DNA of 64,000 nt from contig NZ_JAAEDH010000002.1 of the NCBI RefSeq assembly GCF_018128965.1, positions 62,001 to 126,000 of the forward strand. Reading direction: 5' to 3'. Source of the stretch: Plastoroseomonas arctica. GTDB taxonomy: Bacteria > Pseudomonadota > Alphaproteobacteria > Acetobacterales > Acetobacteraceae. Both the position numbers and the translations under genes were made by a program. Shown piece by piece: positions 1 through 9,216 of this stretch. How positions within the stretch are numbered: position 1 is the stretch's first letter; every line of letters starts with the position of its first letter. The notes beneath the pieces were generated by a model, which was not told where the DNA came from, made no database searches, and saw only the letters and a program-made list of their open reading frames with translations.

Positions 1-1097
1 TGAAGGAGGCCTCGACGGCGACCTCGGGGAAGCCGGCGCCGTCAAGATGGGTGCGGATGGCATCGGTGAACAGGGCGGGATCGGAATCCACCGTGTAGCG
101 GATCTGGCAATGGGCGCGGGCATCGGGGGCGACAGCATTGACCGGGTTTTCCGGCCGGCCGGAGATCATCGACAGCACGATGAGGCTGTTCCAGCCATAG
201 ATCTTCTCGGCCGGCGACAGGCCCGGCTCGCCCCAGCCGGGGTCGATCTTCGCCGCGTCGCCGCCACCGCCCAGCGGGCAGCCATCGAGCACGGCGCGCA
301 CGGAATTGGGCAGCGAGGGCGGCAGGATGCCGCGCACCAGGACCTTGCCGTTGCGGTCCATCATGGAGGCCAGCGCATGGGCGAGGATGATCGCGGGGTC
401 ACGGGTGAGCCCGCCCCAGTGGCCGGAATGAACCCCGCCCTCGCGCAGCTTCACGACCAGGTCGAAATGGAAGGTGCCGCGCGTGCCGACGGCAATGGTG
501 GGCGTGCCGGGGTCCACGCGCGGACCGTCCGAGGCGATCAGAACATCGGCGGCGAGCAGCTCGGCATTCTGCGCGACGAAATCTTTCAGGCCTTTGGAGC
601 CGCGCTCCTCCGCCATCTCCAGCACCAGCTTCACGTTGAAGCCGAGTTCGCCGCCGCGTTCCGCGATCACGGCTTCCAGGGCGGCGAGGTTCAGCGCGTG
701 CTGGCCCTTGTTGTCGGCGGTGCCGCGGCCGTACCAGCGGTCGCCTTCCTCGGTGAGTGTCCAGGGGTCGAGCCCGGCGCGCCATTGCTCGGGCAGTCCG
801 CGCACGGTGTCGCCATGGCCGTAGAGCAGCACGGTCGGCAGCGCCGGGTCCTCGATGCGCGTGGCCGTCAGGATCGGCCCGAAGCCGTCCAGCGGGTTGG
901 CGTGGATCACGGCGGTGAAACCCAGGCGCTCGACCCAGGGCGTGATGGCGTCAGTGAGGTAGCTGTGCAGCGCGTCCTCGGCGCCGGCTTCCTGGCTGGT
1001 GGAGGGGAAGGCCACCAGATCCGTGAGCAGGGCTTTGAAGCTGCCATCGTCGAAATGGGCGGCGGCGCGGTCGAGTGCGCCCTGGCGGGTGGCCATG
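1..1097 (-). CDS. M20 family metallopeptidase (C-terminus cut by window edge)
   Basis: The minus-strand frame is open from an ATG at 1097 to the window edge, giving about 365 residues with no stop, so the C-terminus lies outside. Metal-binding motifs of the M20 (ArgE/DapE/carnosinase-type) family are visible: HGDTVRG at residues 94-100, GRGTADNKG around 123-131 and the catalytic Glu pair in EMAEERGS around 160-167. Members are zinc aminoacylases or dipeptidases acting on short peptides or N-acyl amino acids in the cytoplasm. No signal peptide is visible. The substrate cannot be told from sequence alone. A small exported-protein gene follows upstream on the same strand. Confidence 0.9.
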
Positions 1098-1159
1098 GGG
1101 AGGGTCCAGTGCTTGCGACGGGACGGGAGTTTGAGCGCGCCCGGGCGCGCGGTCCAGCC

Positions 1160-1603
1160 TCAACGGGTACTGGTCGGCGCCGCGATGCCGGAGGTGGTGG
1201 CGGTGGTGGTGCCGGAGCCGCCGCTGCCGGTACCGCTGTTGCCGCTGGGCCGGCCACCGAACAGCGTGGTCAGCGCCGCGACCGCCGCTAGGCCCAGCAG
1301 GGTGGGTGCGGCCTGCAGCGCGGCGCCGCCAAGACCATCCGCCTCGCCCGAAAACCCCGAAAAACTGCGCCCGAAGGAGAGCGGGCGGGGCGGCGGCACC
1401 CAACCGGGCGGGGCGGCGCCGATGCGCGCGCCGGTGGCCGCGGGGTCGGCGATGGCAACCTCGACGGCAGGCTGCGACGGCGCACGGACACCCCGGGGTG
1501 CGATCGCGACAACATCGCCGGACGGCACGACCTGCTGGCGGAGCGCCTGTGCTTGCACCGTCCAGGGCAGCAGCACGGCAAGGACGGGGGCGATGATGCG
1601 CAT
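1160..1603 (-). CDS. Hypothetical exported protein with Gly/Ser/Thr-rich tail
   Basis: The predicted protein of about 147 residues begins MRIIAPVLAVLLPW, a typical short signal peptide ending near AQA. A Pro-rich middle follows, then one hydrophobic stretch (LLGLAAVAALTTLFGG, roughly residues 95-112) and a low-complexity Gly/Ser/Thr tail. Earlier in-frame ATGs at 1624 and 1642 are possible. The later start is preferred because it places the signal peptide at the N-terminus; no convincing ribosome site decides it. I recognise no family. It lies between the M20 peptidase and the acyl-CoA dehydrogenase, both on the same strand. Confidence 0.55.
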   Translation of the reverse strand: MRIIAPVLAVLLPWTVQAQALRQQVVPSGDVVAIAPRGVRAPSQPAVEVAIADPAATGARIGAAPPGWVPPPRPLSFGRSFSGFSGEADGLGGAALQAAPTLLGLAAVAALTTLFGGRPSGNSGTGSGGSGTTTATTSGIAAPTSTR

Positions 1604-1645
1604 GGGTGAAATGAATAGCAGCATTTCACCCTTTGGTCGCAAGAG

Positions 1646-2785
1646 CTAGGTGAGCATCGCGCGCGATATGATCACCCGCATGATCTCGTTGGTGCCCTCC
1701 AGGATGCGGTGCACGCGCAGGTCCCGCACGATCTTCTCCACCCCGTAATCGGCCAGGTATCCATAGCCGCCGAGCAGCTGCAGCGCTTGGTCCGCCACCT
1801 GGTGCCCGGTATCGGTGACGAAGCGCTTGGCCATGGCGCAGAACGGCGTCGCATCCGGCGCGCCCGCATCGAGCTTCCCTGCGGCACGCCACAGCAGCGC
1901 GCGCGCGGCCTCAAGCTCCGTCCGCATGTCGGCCAGGCGGAACTGCGTGGCCTGGAAATCCGCCACCGGACGCCCGAAGGCGCGCCGCTCCTTCACGTAG
2001 TCCAGCGCGATCGCCAGCGCCGCTTCCGCGCCACCGAGCGAGCAGGCCGCGACGTTCACCCGGCCGCCATCGAGGCCCGCCATGGCGAAGCGGAACCCCT
2101 GCCCTTCCGCGCCGAGCAGCGCCGAGGCTGGCACCCGCGCGCCTTCGAAGATGAGCTGGCGCGTCGGCTGCGCGTTCCAGCCCATCTTCTTCTCATTCGC
2201 CCCAAAACTCAGCCCCGGCGTCTCCTTGGGCACCAGAAATGCGGAGACGCCGCCGGCACCCTCGCCACCGGTGCGCACCATGGTGAGATAGAGGTCCGAC
2301 ACGCCGGCCCCGGAGATGAACTGCTTGGTGCCGTCGAGGATGTAGTCGTCCCCCTCCCGCCGCGCGCGCGTCGACAGTGCGGCCGCATCGCTGCCGGCAC
2401 CGGGCTCGGTCAGCGCATAGCTGGCGATGTGGTCCATGGTGATGAGCGCAGGCAGCAGGGCCGCGCGCTGCGCGTCATTCCCGAAGCGGTCCACCATCCA
2501 GGCGACCATATTGTGGATGGACAGGAACGCCGAGATCGTGGGACAGCCGGTCGCCAGCGCCTCGAACACCACAGCGGCATCGAGGCGCGTGAGACCGGCG
2601 CCGCCGGACGCCTCCCGCACATACAGCGCGGCCATGCCCAGGGCCGCCGCCTGCCGCATCTCGGCCACCGGGAAGTGCCGCGCCGCGTCCCAGGCGATGG
2701 CGCTGGGTACCAGCACGTCGCGGGCGAAATCGCGGGCGACGGCCTGCAGGGCAAGCGTTTCCTCGGGCAGTTCGAAACCGTGCAT
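1646..2785 (-). CDS. Isobutyryl-CoA dehydrogenase (acyl-CoA dehydrogenase family)
   Basis: This 379-residue acyl-CoA dehydrogenase has the FAD/substrate motif ALTEPGAGSD (residues 124-133) and the C-terminal EGTNEIMR (363-370), whose Glu is the expected catalytic base. Several stretches recall the ACAD8 isobutyryl-CoA dehydrogenase subfamily: SIHNMVAWMVDRFGN, the GWNAQPTR segment, GRVNVAACSLG, and the end RVHRILEGTNEIMRVIISR. From family knowledge, it would oxidise isobutyryl-CoA to methacryloyl-CoA in valine breakdown, passing electrons to ETF. The length is normal. No other valine-pathway gene is adjacent, so the assignment rests on sequence resemblance, not on context. Confidence 0.88.
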   Translation of the reverse strand: MHGFELPEETLALQAVARDFARDVLVPSAIAWDAARHFPVAEMRQAAALGMAALYVREASGGAGLTRLDAAVVFEALATGCPTISAFLSIHNMVAWMVDRFGNDAQRAALLPALITMDHIASYALTEPGAGSDAAALSTRARREGDDYILDGTKQFISGAGVSDLYLTMVRTGGEGAGGVSAFLVPKETPGLSFGANEKKMGWNAQPTRQLIFEGARVPASALLGAEGQGFRFAMAGLDGGRVNVAACSLGGAEAALAIALDYVKERRAFGRPVADFQATQFRLADMRTELEAARALLWRAAGKLDAGAPDATPFCAMAKRFVTDTGHQVADQALQLLGGYGYLADYGVEKIVRDLRVHRILEGTNEIMRVIISRAMLT

Positions 2786-2885
2786 GGCTGGTCTCCCTCA
2801 CGCGTCCTGGCGCTGGCCGTTCGGCTTTGCGTGTCCCTGGCGGCTGCTCCATCCTAGCCGCAATCCGACGCCACAGGAGAGTCGC

Positions 2886-3446
2886 ATGCCCCGCGCCCTT
2901 CGCCACGCCCGCGGCTTCTGCCTCGTCCTGCTGCTGCTCGCCGCGTCGGCCGCGCCGCGTCCGGCGGCGGCGCAGACCGGCGAGGCCGAATTCGCCGAAC
3001 TCGCCTCGGTGATCTTCGGCATGGTCTGCCTGTTCCTCCCGGCGGAAGACCAGAGTGACGGCGCAAGGGTGCTGGGCCTTACCCCCGTGCTCGATCCCGC
3101 GCTGGTCGCGCGGATAATGCCCGGCGGCCCGGCCCGCGCCTGGAGCCTGCTCCATACCGGCCGCGTTCTGCTGATCGCCCGGCGCGAGGATGCCGCCTGC
3201 CTGATGGACCTGGTGGGCGTCGAGGAAAGCGGCCTGTTCGACGCCATTGACCGCATGCTCCGGCGGCTGCACCGCGCGGTCTACCAGGTGTTCGAGGAGA
3301 CGGTGCCGCGCGGCCTGCCCCCGCCCAGCCTGCGCGCTCGCTACCGGCTAACGACGCAGGACAACGCCGCCTTCATCGTCGAATTCAGGGTGGAACAGTC
3401 CCCCGGCGTCGGCCGGCGTGTCCTGGTGGTGCTGCGGGCGGAGTGA
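2886..3446 (+). CDS. Hypothetical exported protein, 186 aa
   Basis: The start at 2886 (MPRALRHARGFCLVLLLLAASAAP) gives a clear signal peptide with a likely cleavage near AAAQ, and a purine-rich AGGAGAG lies just upstream. The mature part is acidic in the middle, with two cysteines (in MVCLF and AACLMD). It ends in a basic segment, VGRRVLVVLRAE. I recognise no catalytic motif. It is divergent from the acyl-CoA dehydrogenase gene and lies 72 bp ahead of the exported amidohydrolase. A periplasmic role is inferred from the signal peptide only. Confidence 0.7.
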   Translation: MPRALRHARGFCLVLLLLAASAAPRPAAAQTGEAEFAELASVIFGMVCLFLPAEDQSDGARVLGLTPVLDPALVARIMPGGPARAWSLLHTGRVLLIARREDAACLMDLVGVEESGLFDAIDRMLRRLHRAVYQVFEETVPRGLPPPSLRARYRLTTQDNAAFIVEFRVEQSPGVGRRVLVVLRAE

Positions 3447-3518
3447 GGCGGCATCGCCGGGCTGGCGCGCCGCGCGGAAACGCGCCACGCTCCGTAAAAA
3501 TATAAGGGGGAACCGATC

Positions 3519-4601
3519 ATGCCGTCACGCCGCAATCTCCTTGGTGCTTTCGCCGGCGTCGCCTTCTGCTCCTGCGGGTTGCTCGACGCCGCCCATGGCC
3601 AGACCGGCACGACGCCGCGCGAGGCGGTGGCCGTGGGCGGCCGCCGGGTGAAGACCATCGACGTGCACGCGCATTGCGTCTTCGCCGAGGCCGCGGCCCA
3701 GCTCGGCGCCGAGGCGGCGCCCCCCAATTCCCCCGTGCGCGGCAATGACGAGACGGTCATCACCCTCGCCCAGCGCTTCGCCGCCATGGATGCCCAGCGC
3801 GTCGACATGGAAGTGCTCTCGGTCAACCCCTACTGGTACAACAAGCCGCGCGACCTGGCCGCCGGCATCGTGCGCATTAACAACGAGAAGATGGCGGAGC
3901 TCTGCGCCGCCCATCCGGACCGCTTCGCCGGATTCTGCTCGCTGACCCTGCAGGACCCGGCACTCGCCGTGCAGGAACTGGAGACGGCGTTTCGCCGCCA
4001 GGGGCTCAAGGGCGCCGCCATCGCCGCCAATGTGGATGGCGTGGAGTTCTCCGACCCGCGCTTCGCCCCCGTCTGGGCCAAGGCGGAGGAGCTGGGCGCG
4101 GTGCTGTTCATCCACCCGATGGGCACACCCGAATTGAACCGCCGCTTCGCCGGCAATGGCTGGCTGGGCAACACCATCGGCAACCCGCTCGACACCACCA
4201 TCGCTCTGTCGCACCTGATCTTCGAAGGCACGCTCGACCGGCACCCGGGGCTGAAGATCATCGCGGCCCATGGCGGCGGCTTCCTGCCGAGCTACGCGGA
4301 CCGGTCCGACCACGCCTGCATGGTGAATCCCTCCGGGTGCAACGCGGCGATCACGCTGCGCAAGCGTCCCTCCGAGTACCTGAACCAGATCTGGTTCGAC
4401 AGCCTGGTGTTTTCGCCCGAAGCGATCCGGCATCTGGCGGCGCAGGTGGGGGCAGCGCAGATCGTGCTCGGGAGCGATTATCCGTTCCCGTGGCAGATGC
4501 GACCGGTGGATCATGTGCTGGCGTGTGAATCGCTGACGCCGGAGCAGATGGTGGCGGTGCTGGGGGGGACAGCGGCGCGGTTGCTGAATATCCCGGTCTG
4601 A
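3519..4601 (+). CDS. Exported amidohydrolase (amidohydrolase-2/ACMSD-like)
   Basis: The 360-residue protein starts [16 protein letters not shown], which has a twin-arginine-like motif (SRRNLLG) and a hydrophobic stretch, so export by the Tat system is likely. Metal ligands of the amidohydrolase-2 TIM-barrel family are visible: DVHAH (48-52), the His of FIHPMG (199), the His of AAHGGGFLP (251) and the Asp of LGSDYPF (320). Relatives include aminocarboxymuconate-semialdehyde decarboxylase and other decarboxylases or hydrolases of ring-cleavage products. The substrate is unknown. A GGGGGA ribosome site sits 7 bp before the ATG. An exported member of this mostly cytoplasmic family is slightly unusual. 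Confidence 0.85.
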   Translation: MPSRRNLLGAFAGVAFCSCGLLDAAHGQTGTTPREAVAVGGRRVKTIDVHAHCVFAEAAAQLGAEAAPPNSPVRGNDETVITLAQRFAAMDAQRVDMEVLSVNPYWYNKPRDLAAGIVRINNEKMAELCAAHPDRFAGFCSLTLQDPALAVQELETAFRRQGLKGAAIAANVDGVEFSDPRFAPVWAKAEELGAVLFIHPMGTPELNRRFAGNGWLGNTIGNPLDTTIALSHLIFEGTLDRHPGLKIIAAHGGGFLPSYADRSDHACMVNPSGCNAAITLRKRPSEYLNQIWFDSLVFSPEAIRHLAAQVGAAQIVLGSDYPFPWQMRPVDHVLACESLTPEQMVAVLGGTAARLLNIPV

Positions 4602-4613
4602 ACCAGCAAGCGG

Positions 4614-4664
4614 CGGGGGAGAGAATTCCCCTGCACCCCCTTCTCCTAATTTTTGGCTTTCTGG
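4614..4664. repeat. Short intergenic repeat family, copy A
   Basis: This is the first of three related intergenic elements. The inverted repeat GGGGGAGAGAATTCCCC lies at 4615-4631. It is followed by a C-run, TTCTCC and TAATTTTTGGC, and is preceded by AGCAAG. Copies B (22781-22834) and C (25899-25947) have the same parts in the same order and orientation. Here it lies 3' of the amidohydrolase gene and could act as a terminator for it, since a T-rich tract follows the stem. Confidence 0.7.
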
Positions 4665-4725
4665 TTGCGCGGCTGAGGCAACGCTAAACCTTGCCCGTCC
4701 CAGCAACACCCCCCACCATCCCCGC

Positions 4726-5694
4726 ATGACCCCCCTCGCACTCACCATGGGCGAACCCGCCGGCATCGGCTTCGAGATCGCGGGCGCCGCCTGGTCCACG
4801 CTGCGCGAGGGAACGACGCCCTTCTTCCTCATCGGTGACATCAGCGGCATCCGCGGCGTCCCGGTCGAGGAAATCACCGCACCCGAACAGGCCGCCGCCG
4901 CCTTCGCCGAGGCGCTGCCCATCTTGCATCGCCCCCTACCCACCCAGGTTACCCCCGGCCACCCCAGCCAGGCGCATGCGCCCGCCATCATCGCATCCAT
5001 TGAAGAAGCGGTGATGCTCGCCAAGGCCGGACGCGCGGGCGCCGTCGTCACCAATCCCATCCAGAAGGCGTCGCTCTACGCGGCCGGCTTCCGCCATCCC
5101 GGCCATACGGAGTTCCTCGGCGAGATCGCCGGCACCGGCGTGCCGGCCGTGATGATGCTCGCCTCACCCATGCTGCGCGTCGTGCCGATCACGGTGCACG
5201 AACCCCTCGCCCAGGCCATCGCGCGCCTCACGCCCGAGCTCATCATCACCCATGCCCGCATCGCGCACGCCGCGCTGATCCGCGACTTCGGCATCGCAAG
5301 ACCGCGCCTGGCCATCGCCGGCCTCAATCCGCACGCGGGTGAAGCCGGCACGCTTGGCCGCGAGGAGATCGACATCGTCGCCCCCGCGGTCGCGGCGCTG
5401 CGCGCCGAGGGCATCGACGCGCGCGGCCCGATGCCGCCCGACACGATGTTCACTGCGAAAGCCCGACCTGGCTACGACGCCGCGATCTGCCTCTATCACG
5501 ACCAGGCGCTGATCCCGATCAAGGCGCTGGACATGGATGGCGGCGTGAACGTCACCCTCGGCCTGTCCATCGTGCGCACCAGCCCGGACCACGGCACCGC
5601 GCTCGATATCGCAGGGACCGGCCGCGCGGACGCCTCCTCCCTCATCGCCGCCATCCGGCTCGCCGCCGAGATCGCGCAAAGGCGCAACGCATGA
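4726..5694 (+). CDS. pdxA: 4-hydroxythreonine-4-phosphate dehydrogenase
   Basis: The 322-residue protein begins with the PdxA signature [12 protein letters not shown]. It keeps three His residues in the contexts expected for metal binding: TVHEP (H158), LNPHAGEAG (H203) and YHDQALIP (H258). The motif [14 protein letters not shown] near the C-terminus is also typical. The enzyme oxidises 4-phosphohydroxy-L-threonine to the aminoacetone phosphate used in pyridoxine ring formation (DXP-dependent vitamin B6 pathway). The stop codon overlaps the pdxJ start by 4 bp, so the two enzymes acting in sequence are translationally coupled. Confidence 0.96.
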   Translation: MTPLALTMGEPAGIGFEIAGAAWSTLREGTTPFFLIGDISGIRGVPVEEITAPEQAAAAFAEALPILHRPLPTQVTPGHPSQAHAPAIIASIEEAVMLAKAGRAGAVVTNPIQKASLYAAGFRHPGHTEFLGEIAGTGVPAVMMLASPMLRVVPITVHEPLAQAIARLTPELIITHARIAHAALIRDFGIARPRLAIAGLNPHAGEAGTLGREEIDIVAPAVAALRAEGIDARGPMPPDTMFTAKARPGYDAAICLYHDQALIPIKALDMDGGVNVTLGLSIVRTSPDHGTALDIAGTGRADASSLIAAIRLAAEIAQRRNA

Positions 5695-6413
5695 ACCCCC
5701 TCGCCCTCTCGGTGAACATCGACCATGTGGCAACGCTGCGGAATGCCCGCGGCGGCTCTCACCCCTGCCCGGTCAAGGCGGCGAAGCTCGCGATGCAGGC
5801 GGGTGCCGACGGCATCACCATCCACCTGCGTGAAGACCGCCGCCACATCCGCGACAATGACCTCGCGCGCGTTGCCGCCGAGGTCGATGGCCGCCTCAAC
5901 TTCGAAATGGCCGCGACCGAGGAGATGATTGCCCTCGCGCTCAAGCTGCGGCCGCCGGCCTGCTGCATCGTCCCCGAAAAGCGCGCGGAGCTCACGACTG
6001 AAGGCGGGCTCGACATCCTCGCCGCCGGCGCGCCCTTGCGCGAAGCGGTCGCGCGCCTGGCCGGGGCGGGCATCGAAGTCGCGATCTTCATCGAGGCCGA
6101 TGCCGGGCAGATCGAGGCGGCGCGCGCCATCGGCGCCCAGGCCATCGAGCTGCACACCGGCGCCTATGCCGACGACCCCACGCCGGCCCATCTGGCGCGG
6201 CTTGCGGAGGGTGCGCGCGTCGCGGCAACCGCCGGCCTCATCGTCCATGCGGGTCACGGGCTGAGCTACGACACGCTGCCGCCGGTTGCCGCCTTCCCCG
6301 AGATCTCCGAGGTCAGCATCGGCCACTTCCTGATCGGGCAGAGCATTTTCGAAGGCCTGCCCAACGTGATCGCGCGCTTCAAATCCATCATCAAGCAGGC
6401 GCGCGCCGGATAG
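5691..6413 (+). CDS. pdxJ: Pyridoxine 5'-phosphate synthase
   Basis: The 240-residue protein opens with [16 protein letters not shown], the PdxJ N-terminal signature. It has the expected barrel motifs [43 protein letters not shown] and HAGHGLSY. It condenses the PdxA product with 1-deoxyxylulose 5-phosphate to give pyridoxine 5'-phosphate. The ATG overlaps the pdxA stop (ATGA). Having both enzymes in one two-gene operon makes this a self-contained last-steps module of de novo B6 synthesis. Confidence 0.96.
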   Translation: MNPLALSVNIDHVATLRNARGGSHPCPVKAAKLAMQAGADGITIHLREDRRHIRDNDLARVAAEVDGRLNFEMAATEEMIALALKLRPPACCIVPEKRAELTTEGGLDILAAGAPLREAVARLAGAGIEVAIFIEADAGQIEAARAIGAQAIELHTGAYADDPTPAHLARLAEGARVAATAGLIVHAGHGLSYDTLPPVAAFPEISEVSIGHFLIGQSIFEGLPNVIARFKSIIKQARAG

Positions 6414-6486
6414 CGCTGCCCCTGCGGCATCCGGCCGCGCGGAACGAATGGCTTGAACCGCGCTCCGCCATCGTTACGGTGCCCGC

Positions 6487-7245
6487 ATGCAACGTGCAGC
6501 GCCTCGAGCATTCCTGATCGCGCTGGCACTGGTTTCGGGCGGGGCAGCGGCGCAGCCGGTTGATCCCTGGTCCATCTGCCGCCCGGCGATCGAGCAGGCT
6601 TCGAACGAGGCCGGGATCCCGGCAGGCATGATGGCGGCGATCGCACGCGTGGAAAGCGGCCGCCGCGAGCCGCTCTCAGGGCGCGTCGAACCCTGGCCCT
6701 GGGCGATCAATGCCGGCGGCGAGGGGCGCTATGCCAACAGTCAGGCGGAGGCCATCATCCTGGTGCAGGAATACGCCGCGCGCGGTGTGCGCTCCGTCGA
6801 TGTCGGCTGCATGCAGATCAACCTGATGCACCACCCTCTGGCCTTCGCAAGCCTGGCGGAGGCATTCGATCCGCTCGCCAATGCCCGCTACGCGGCGCGC
6901 TTCCTGCGCCAGCTGCAGGCGCAGGTGGGCTGGGACGCGGCAATCGGTCGCTACCACTCGGCCACGGCAGAGCGGGCGCAGCCCTATCGGGAACGGGTGC
7001 TCGCCGCCATGGCGGGCCGGCCGATCCCCGCGGGGGGCGGGGCGGCGCCGGTGCGGGATTGGTACACGGTGATGCTCTCGCCGGCCGCTGCGCTCGTGCG
7101 CGTCGAGGGTCCGACGCCGCGCCGGCGATCTCCATCCAACGCGCCCGCCGATCTGCGCGTGGTTGGTCCGTCGCCCGTACTACCGGCGACTTTGCCAACA
7201 CGTCCCGGCCTGCCGGTGATCATCGTGATGGGGCGGCGCCGCTAG
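6487..7245 (+). CDS. Lytic transglycosylase domain protein (SLT fold)
   Basis: The 252-residue protein has a signal peptide (MQRAAPRAFLIALALVSGGAAAQ). A lysozyme-like transglycosylase domain follows, with the likely catalytic Glu at 56 in RVESGRREP. WPWAINAGGEG, VDVGCMQINLMHH and AIGRYHSA are the usual downstream motifs. It would cleave peptidoglycan glycan strands in the periplasm. The last 80 or so residues are Pro/Arg-rich and do not look like a known domain. It ends just before the AT-rich gap leading to the pilus locus; a role in making room for pilus assembly is possible but not shown. Confidence 0.85.
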   Translation: MQRAAPRAFLIALALVSGGAAAQPVDPWSICRPAIEQASNEAGIPAGMMAAIARVESGRREPLSGRVEPWPWAINAGGEGRYANSQAEAIILVQEYAARGVRSVDVGCMQINLMHHPLAFASLAEAFDPLANARYAARFLRQLQAQVGWDAAIGRYHSATAERAQPYRERVLAAMAGRPIPAGGGAAPVRDWYTVMLSPAAALVRVEGPTPRRRSPSNAPADLRVVGPSPVLPATLPTRPGLPVIIVMGRRR

Positions 7246-7903
7246 GGCGACCGATTTCGCTGCAATGCAGCAATTATTCCGGCGTGGCTGGGTAGTGTCG
7301 AGCCGTATTGACGTCACCGATCCGTGCAAGAGGTGAACAAGCGCAACTCGATTGGATCGGATGACAAACGTTACTACTGTGGTATCTGCAGAGTATCGAT
7401 AGATGTTGATGTCATTATTACTCAACAGGAAACCACTTACTTTTAAGATGGATGGCACAGCTCCAGTACCCTGCTACCGTTTCCCATCAGCTCGCGCATC
7501 CGAGGTTGCAATGCGGTCGACGCCAGAAGGTTGAAAATCCGCTTCCGCTGAGGCAAACTCACCGAATGAAGATTATCTAAATTTTATGGCAAGTATGAGC
7601 GTTCTCCTCACACTTTCAAGTTGTAATTTTACCAGCGGCGAAGCCGCATGCAATTTTCTGCTTGTGTATATCTTTAACTGACGTCAAGTTCCGCCAGCGA
7701 GATCAATTTGGACTGGCCTCGCAATGAGAGCCGTATCGTCGGCTGTCTTGATGTCTGCGCGAGGGGGAGTTCTCTTGTTTTTCCTTCAACCGACATTGGC
7801 CGGTCTAGGGATACAGTCGTCGTATCGGTCTGTTTGCTTGCCGTTGTGACGAACATGATGCCGGTCCTTACGCATGATGCCATCCCTTTACCCTTGGTGA
7901 TGC
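7246..7903. other. AT-rich intergenic region ahead of the pilus locus
   Basis: This 658-bp stretch has much lower GC than its surroundings, and I found no convincing gene in it. The palindrome TGACGTCA occurs near both ends (7309-7316 and 7679-7686). Short open frames here have no recognisable family and poor codon bias. The composition suggests a promoter/regulatory region or horizontally acquired DNA at the left edge of the Tad locus. Confidence 0.5.
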
Positions 7904-8422
7904 ATGATGCTCACTCTTCTTCCGCTGATCATGCCGCTTGCTTTGGTGCTGCTGATCATAGCGGCGTTACACGATATTGTGGTTCGATTGATACCCAACT
8001 GGCTATCCGTAGCAATTTTGTGTCTGGGCTTGGTCTTGAGGATCGGTGCAGGGGACTGGGCCTGGTCGCTTTTTGCGGCGGTGATGGTGTTCGCCCTCTG
8101 CGTGATGGCCTGGCGTTTCGCCCTGCTCGGCGGCGGCGACGTCAAGCTTCTCGCCGCCGTGACAACGCTCGTGCCAGCCTGGGATGTGGCCGCCCTGATC
8201 GCCGCCATCGCTCTGGCGGGCGGCGCTCTTGCGCTTCTCTTCATCTTGCTGCGCCGCATCGTGCCGGCGCCCTCGCGGGTGACAGGCCAACCGCGCCGGG
8301 GCTTGGCGCGCATCTGGCGCATGGAAGCAAGGCGCATCCGTCGCGGCGGACCGCTGCCCTACGCCGTTGCGATCGCTGCGGGAACTCTATGGGTGACATG
8401 GGGCGCCGGAATGCTGCCCTGA
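7904..8422 (+). CDS. cpaA: Prepilin peptidase CpaA/TadV
   Basis: The 172-residue membrane protein has several hydrophobic helices and the two catalytic Asp sites of type IV prepilin peptidases: D24 in ALHDIVVRLIPN and D79 in LGGGDVKLLAAV. Like other TadV/CpaA proteins it lacks the N-terminal methyltransferase domain of PilD. It would remove the leader from the Flp pilins and the TadE/F pseudopilins at the inner membrane. A basic C-terminal loop (RRGLARIWRMEARRIRRGG) precedes the last helix. It is the first gene of the Tad locus; no strong Shine-Dalgarno sequence is visible at the chosen ATG. Confidence 0.9.
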   Translation: MMLTLLPLIMPLALVLLIIAALHDIVVRLIPNWLSVAILCLGLVLRIGAGDWAWSLFAAVMVFALCVMAWRFALLGGGDVKLLAAVTTLVPAWDVAALIAAIALAGGALALLFILLRRIVPAPSRVTGQPRRGLARIWRMEARRIRRGGPLPYAVAIAAGTLWVTWGAGMLP

Positions 8423-8690
8423 AAAAAATCACCTTATGGTTGATCACAGGATTGTGTATTTACGGACGCAATGATAGCGATGGACGCCGAATTAACGAAG
8501 TGGCAACGATCTGCCATCAAATTGATGCCGGACCGCTGCGTTCGTTTTCAGAGGTCAAACGGTTCCACGTGAGCCGAGACAGGCTGGGTGCGCTCTCCCC
8601 GGAACGCGCCTGGATCGCCCGCCCGCCCCTGTGGGTGGTCAGGATTCCGGGGGTAACGCCGCCGCGTGCGGCATCGTAAGGATTGTAACC

Positions 8691-8858
8691 ATGTACGTGA
8701 TCAAGACCCTCCGCGCCGTCATCAAGGACCGCAAGGCCATCACCGCTCTCGAATACGGCCTGCTGGCCTCGCTGATCGTTGTCGGCATCATCACCGGCAT
8801 CTCGCTGATCGGCAACAAGCTGAAGAACACCTTCAACACGATCGCCAGCTCTCTCTAA
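8691..8858 (+). CDS. flp: Flp-family type IVb pilin (first copy)
   Basis: This 55-residue pilin has a short basic leader, the motif ITALEYGLLASLIVVGI that includes the invariant Glu-Tyr pair, and a single hydrophobic helix ending in NKLKNTFNTIASSL. The residue at the expected -1 cleavage position is Ala (KA|ITALEY), not the usual Gly. An AAGGA ribosome site lies upstream of the ATG. The preceding 268-bp gap is AT-rich and may hold the pilin promoter. A strong terminator follows at 8909-8968, so this gene is likely expressed as its own short transcript. Confidence 0.92.
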   Translation: MYVIKTLRAVIKDRKAITALEYGLLASLIVVGIITGISLIGNKLKNTFNTIASSL

Positions 8859-8908
8859 GGGGCCGACGATGCTGCGGCGCTGCTGCGCCGCGGCATAACG
8901 CTTTCGCT

Positions 8909-8968
8909 GCGCATGGCGTGAATGTCCAAGTCCGCTCGGACGTTCTGCCATGCGCGGCGGAGTTTTTT
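8909..8968 (+). terminator. Rho-independent terminator after first flp gene
   Basis: GCGCATGGC (8909-8917) pairs perfectly with GCCATGCGC (8947-8955). Inside this stem GAATGTCC can pair with GGACGTTC with one wobble. A run of six T residues follows at 8963-8968. A second smaller hairpin (GCTGCGGCGC/GCGCCGCGGC, 8871-8894) lies between it and the flp stop codon. Together they should end most transcripts before the second pilin gene. Confidence 0.75.
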
Positions 8969-9048
8969 CTCCTCACCCATCAGCCGCGAAGCCGCCGGAC
9001 CGGCATTAGAAAGGATTTCGGCGCGCCGATTCTGAGACGGAGAAGACC

Positions 9049-9216
9049 ATGTCGACGTTCAACGTCATCGTCGCTTCCCTCAAGGACAAAAGGGGCATTA
9101 CCGCGCTCGAGTACAGCCTTCTGGCCTCACTGATCGTGGTCGGCATCATCGCGGGCATCACGCTGGTCGGGAACAAGCTTGCCAACAGCTTCAACCTGGT
9201 CGCCAGCTCGCTTTGA
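9049..9216 (+). CDS. flp: Flp-family type IVb pilin (second copy)
   Basis: This is a second 55-residue pilin. It starts MSTFNVIVASLKDKRG and has ITALEYSLLASLIVVGII followed by VGNKLANSFNLVASSL. It keeps Gly at the expected -1 cleavage position (RG|ITALEY), and Ser follows the Glu-Tyr pair where the first copy has Gly. A GAGACGGAGAAG purine-rich stretch lies just before the ATG. The two pilins are clearly paralogous and equal in length. The terminator after the first copy suggests they are not expressed at the same level. Confidence 0.9.
   Translation: MSTFNVIVASLKDKRGITALEYSLLASLIVVGIIAGITLVGNKLANSFNLVASSL

Noticed and set aside
47-1291. A 414-codon plus-strand frame at the left edge
   Set aside because: The minus strand encodes an M20 peptidase with all expected metal motifs here; the plus-strand translation is low-complexity.
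7674-7883. 69-codon minus-strand frame in the AT-rich gap
   Set aside because: No recognisable domain, no ribosome site, and atypical codon use; more likely regulatory DNA.
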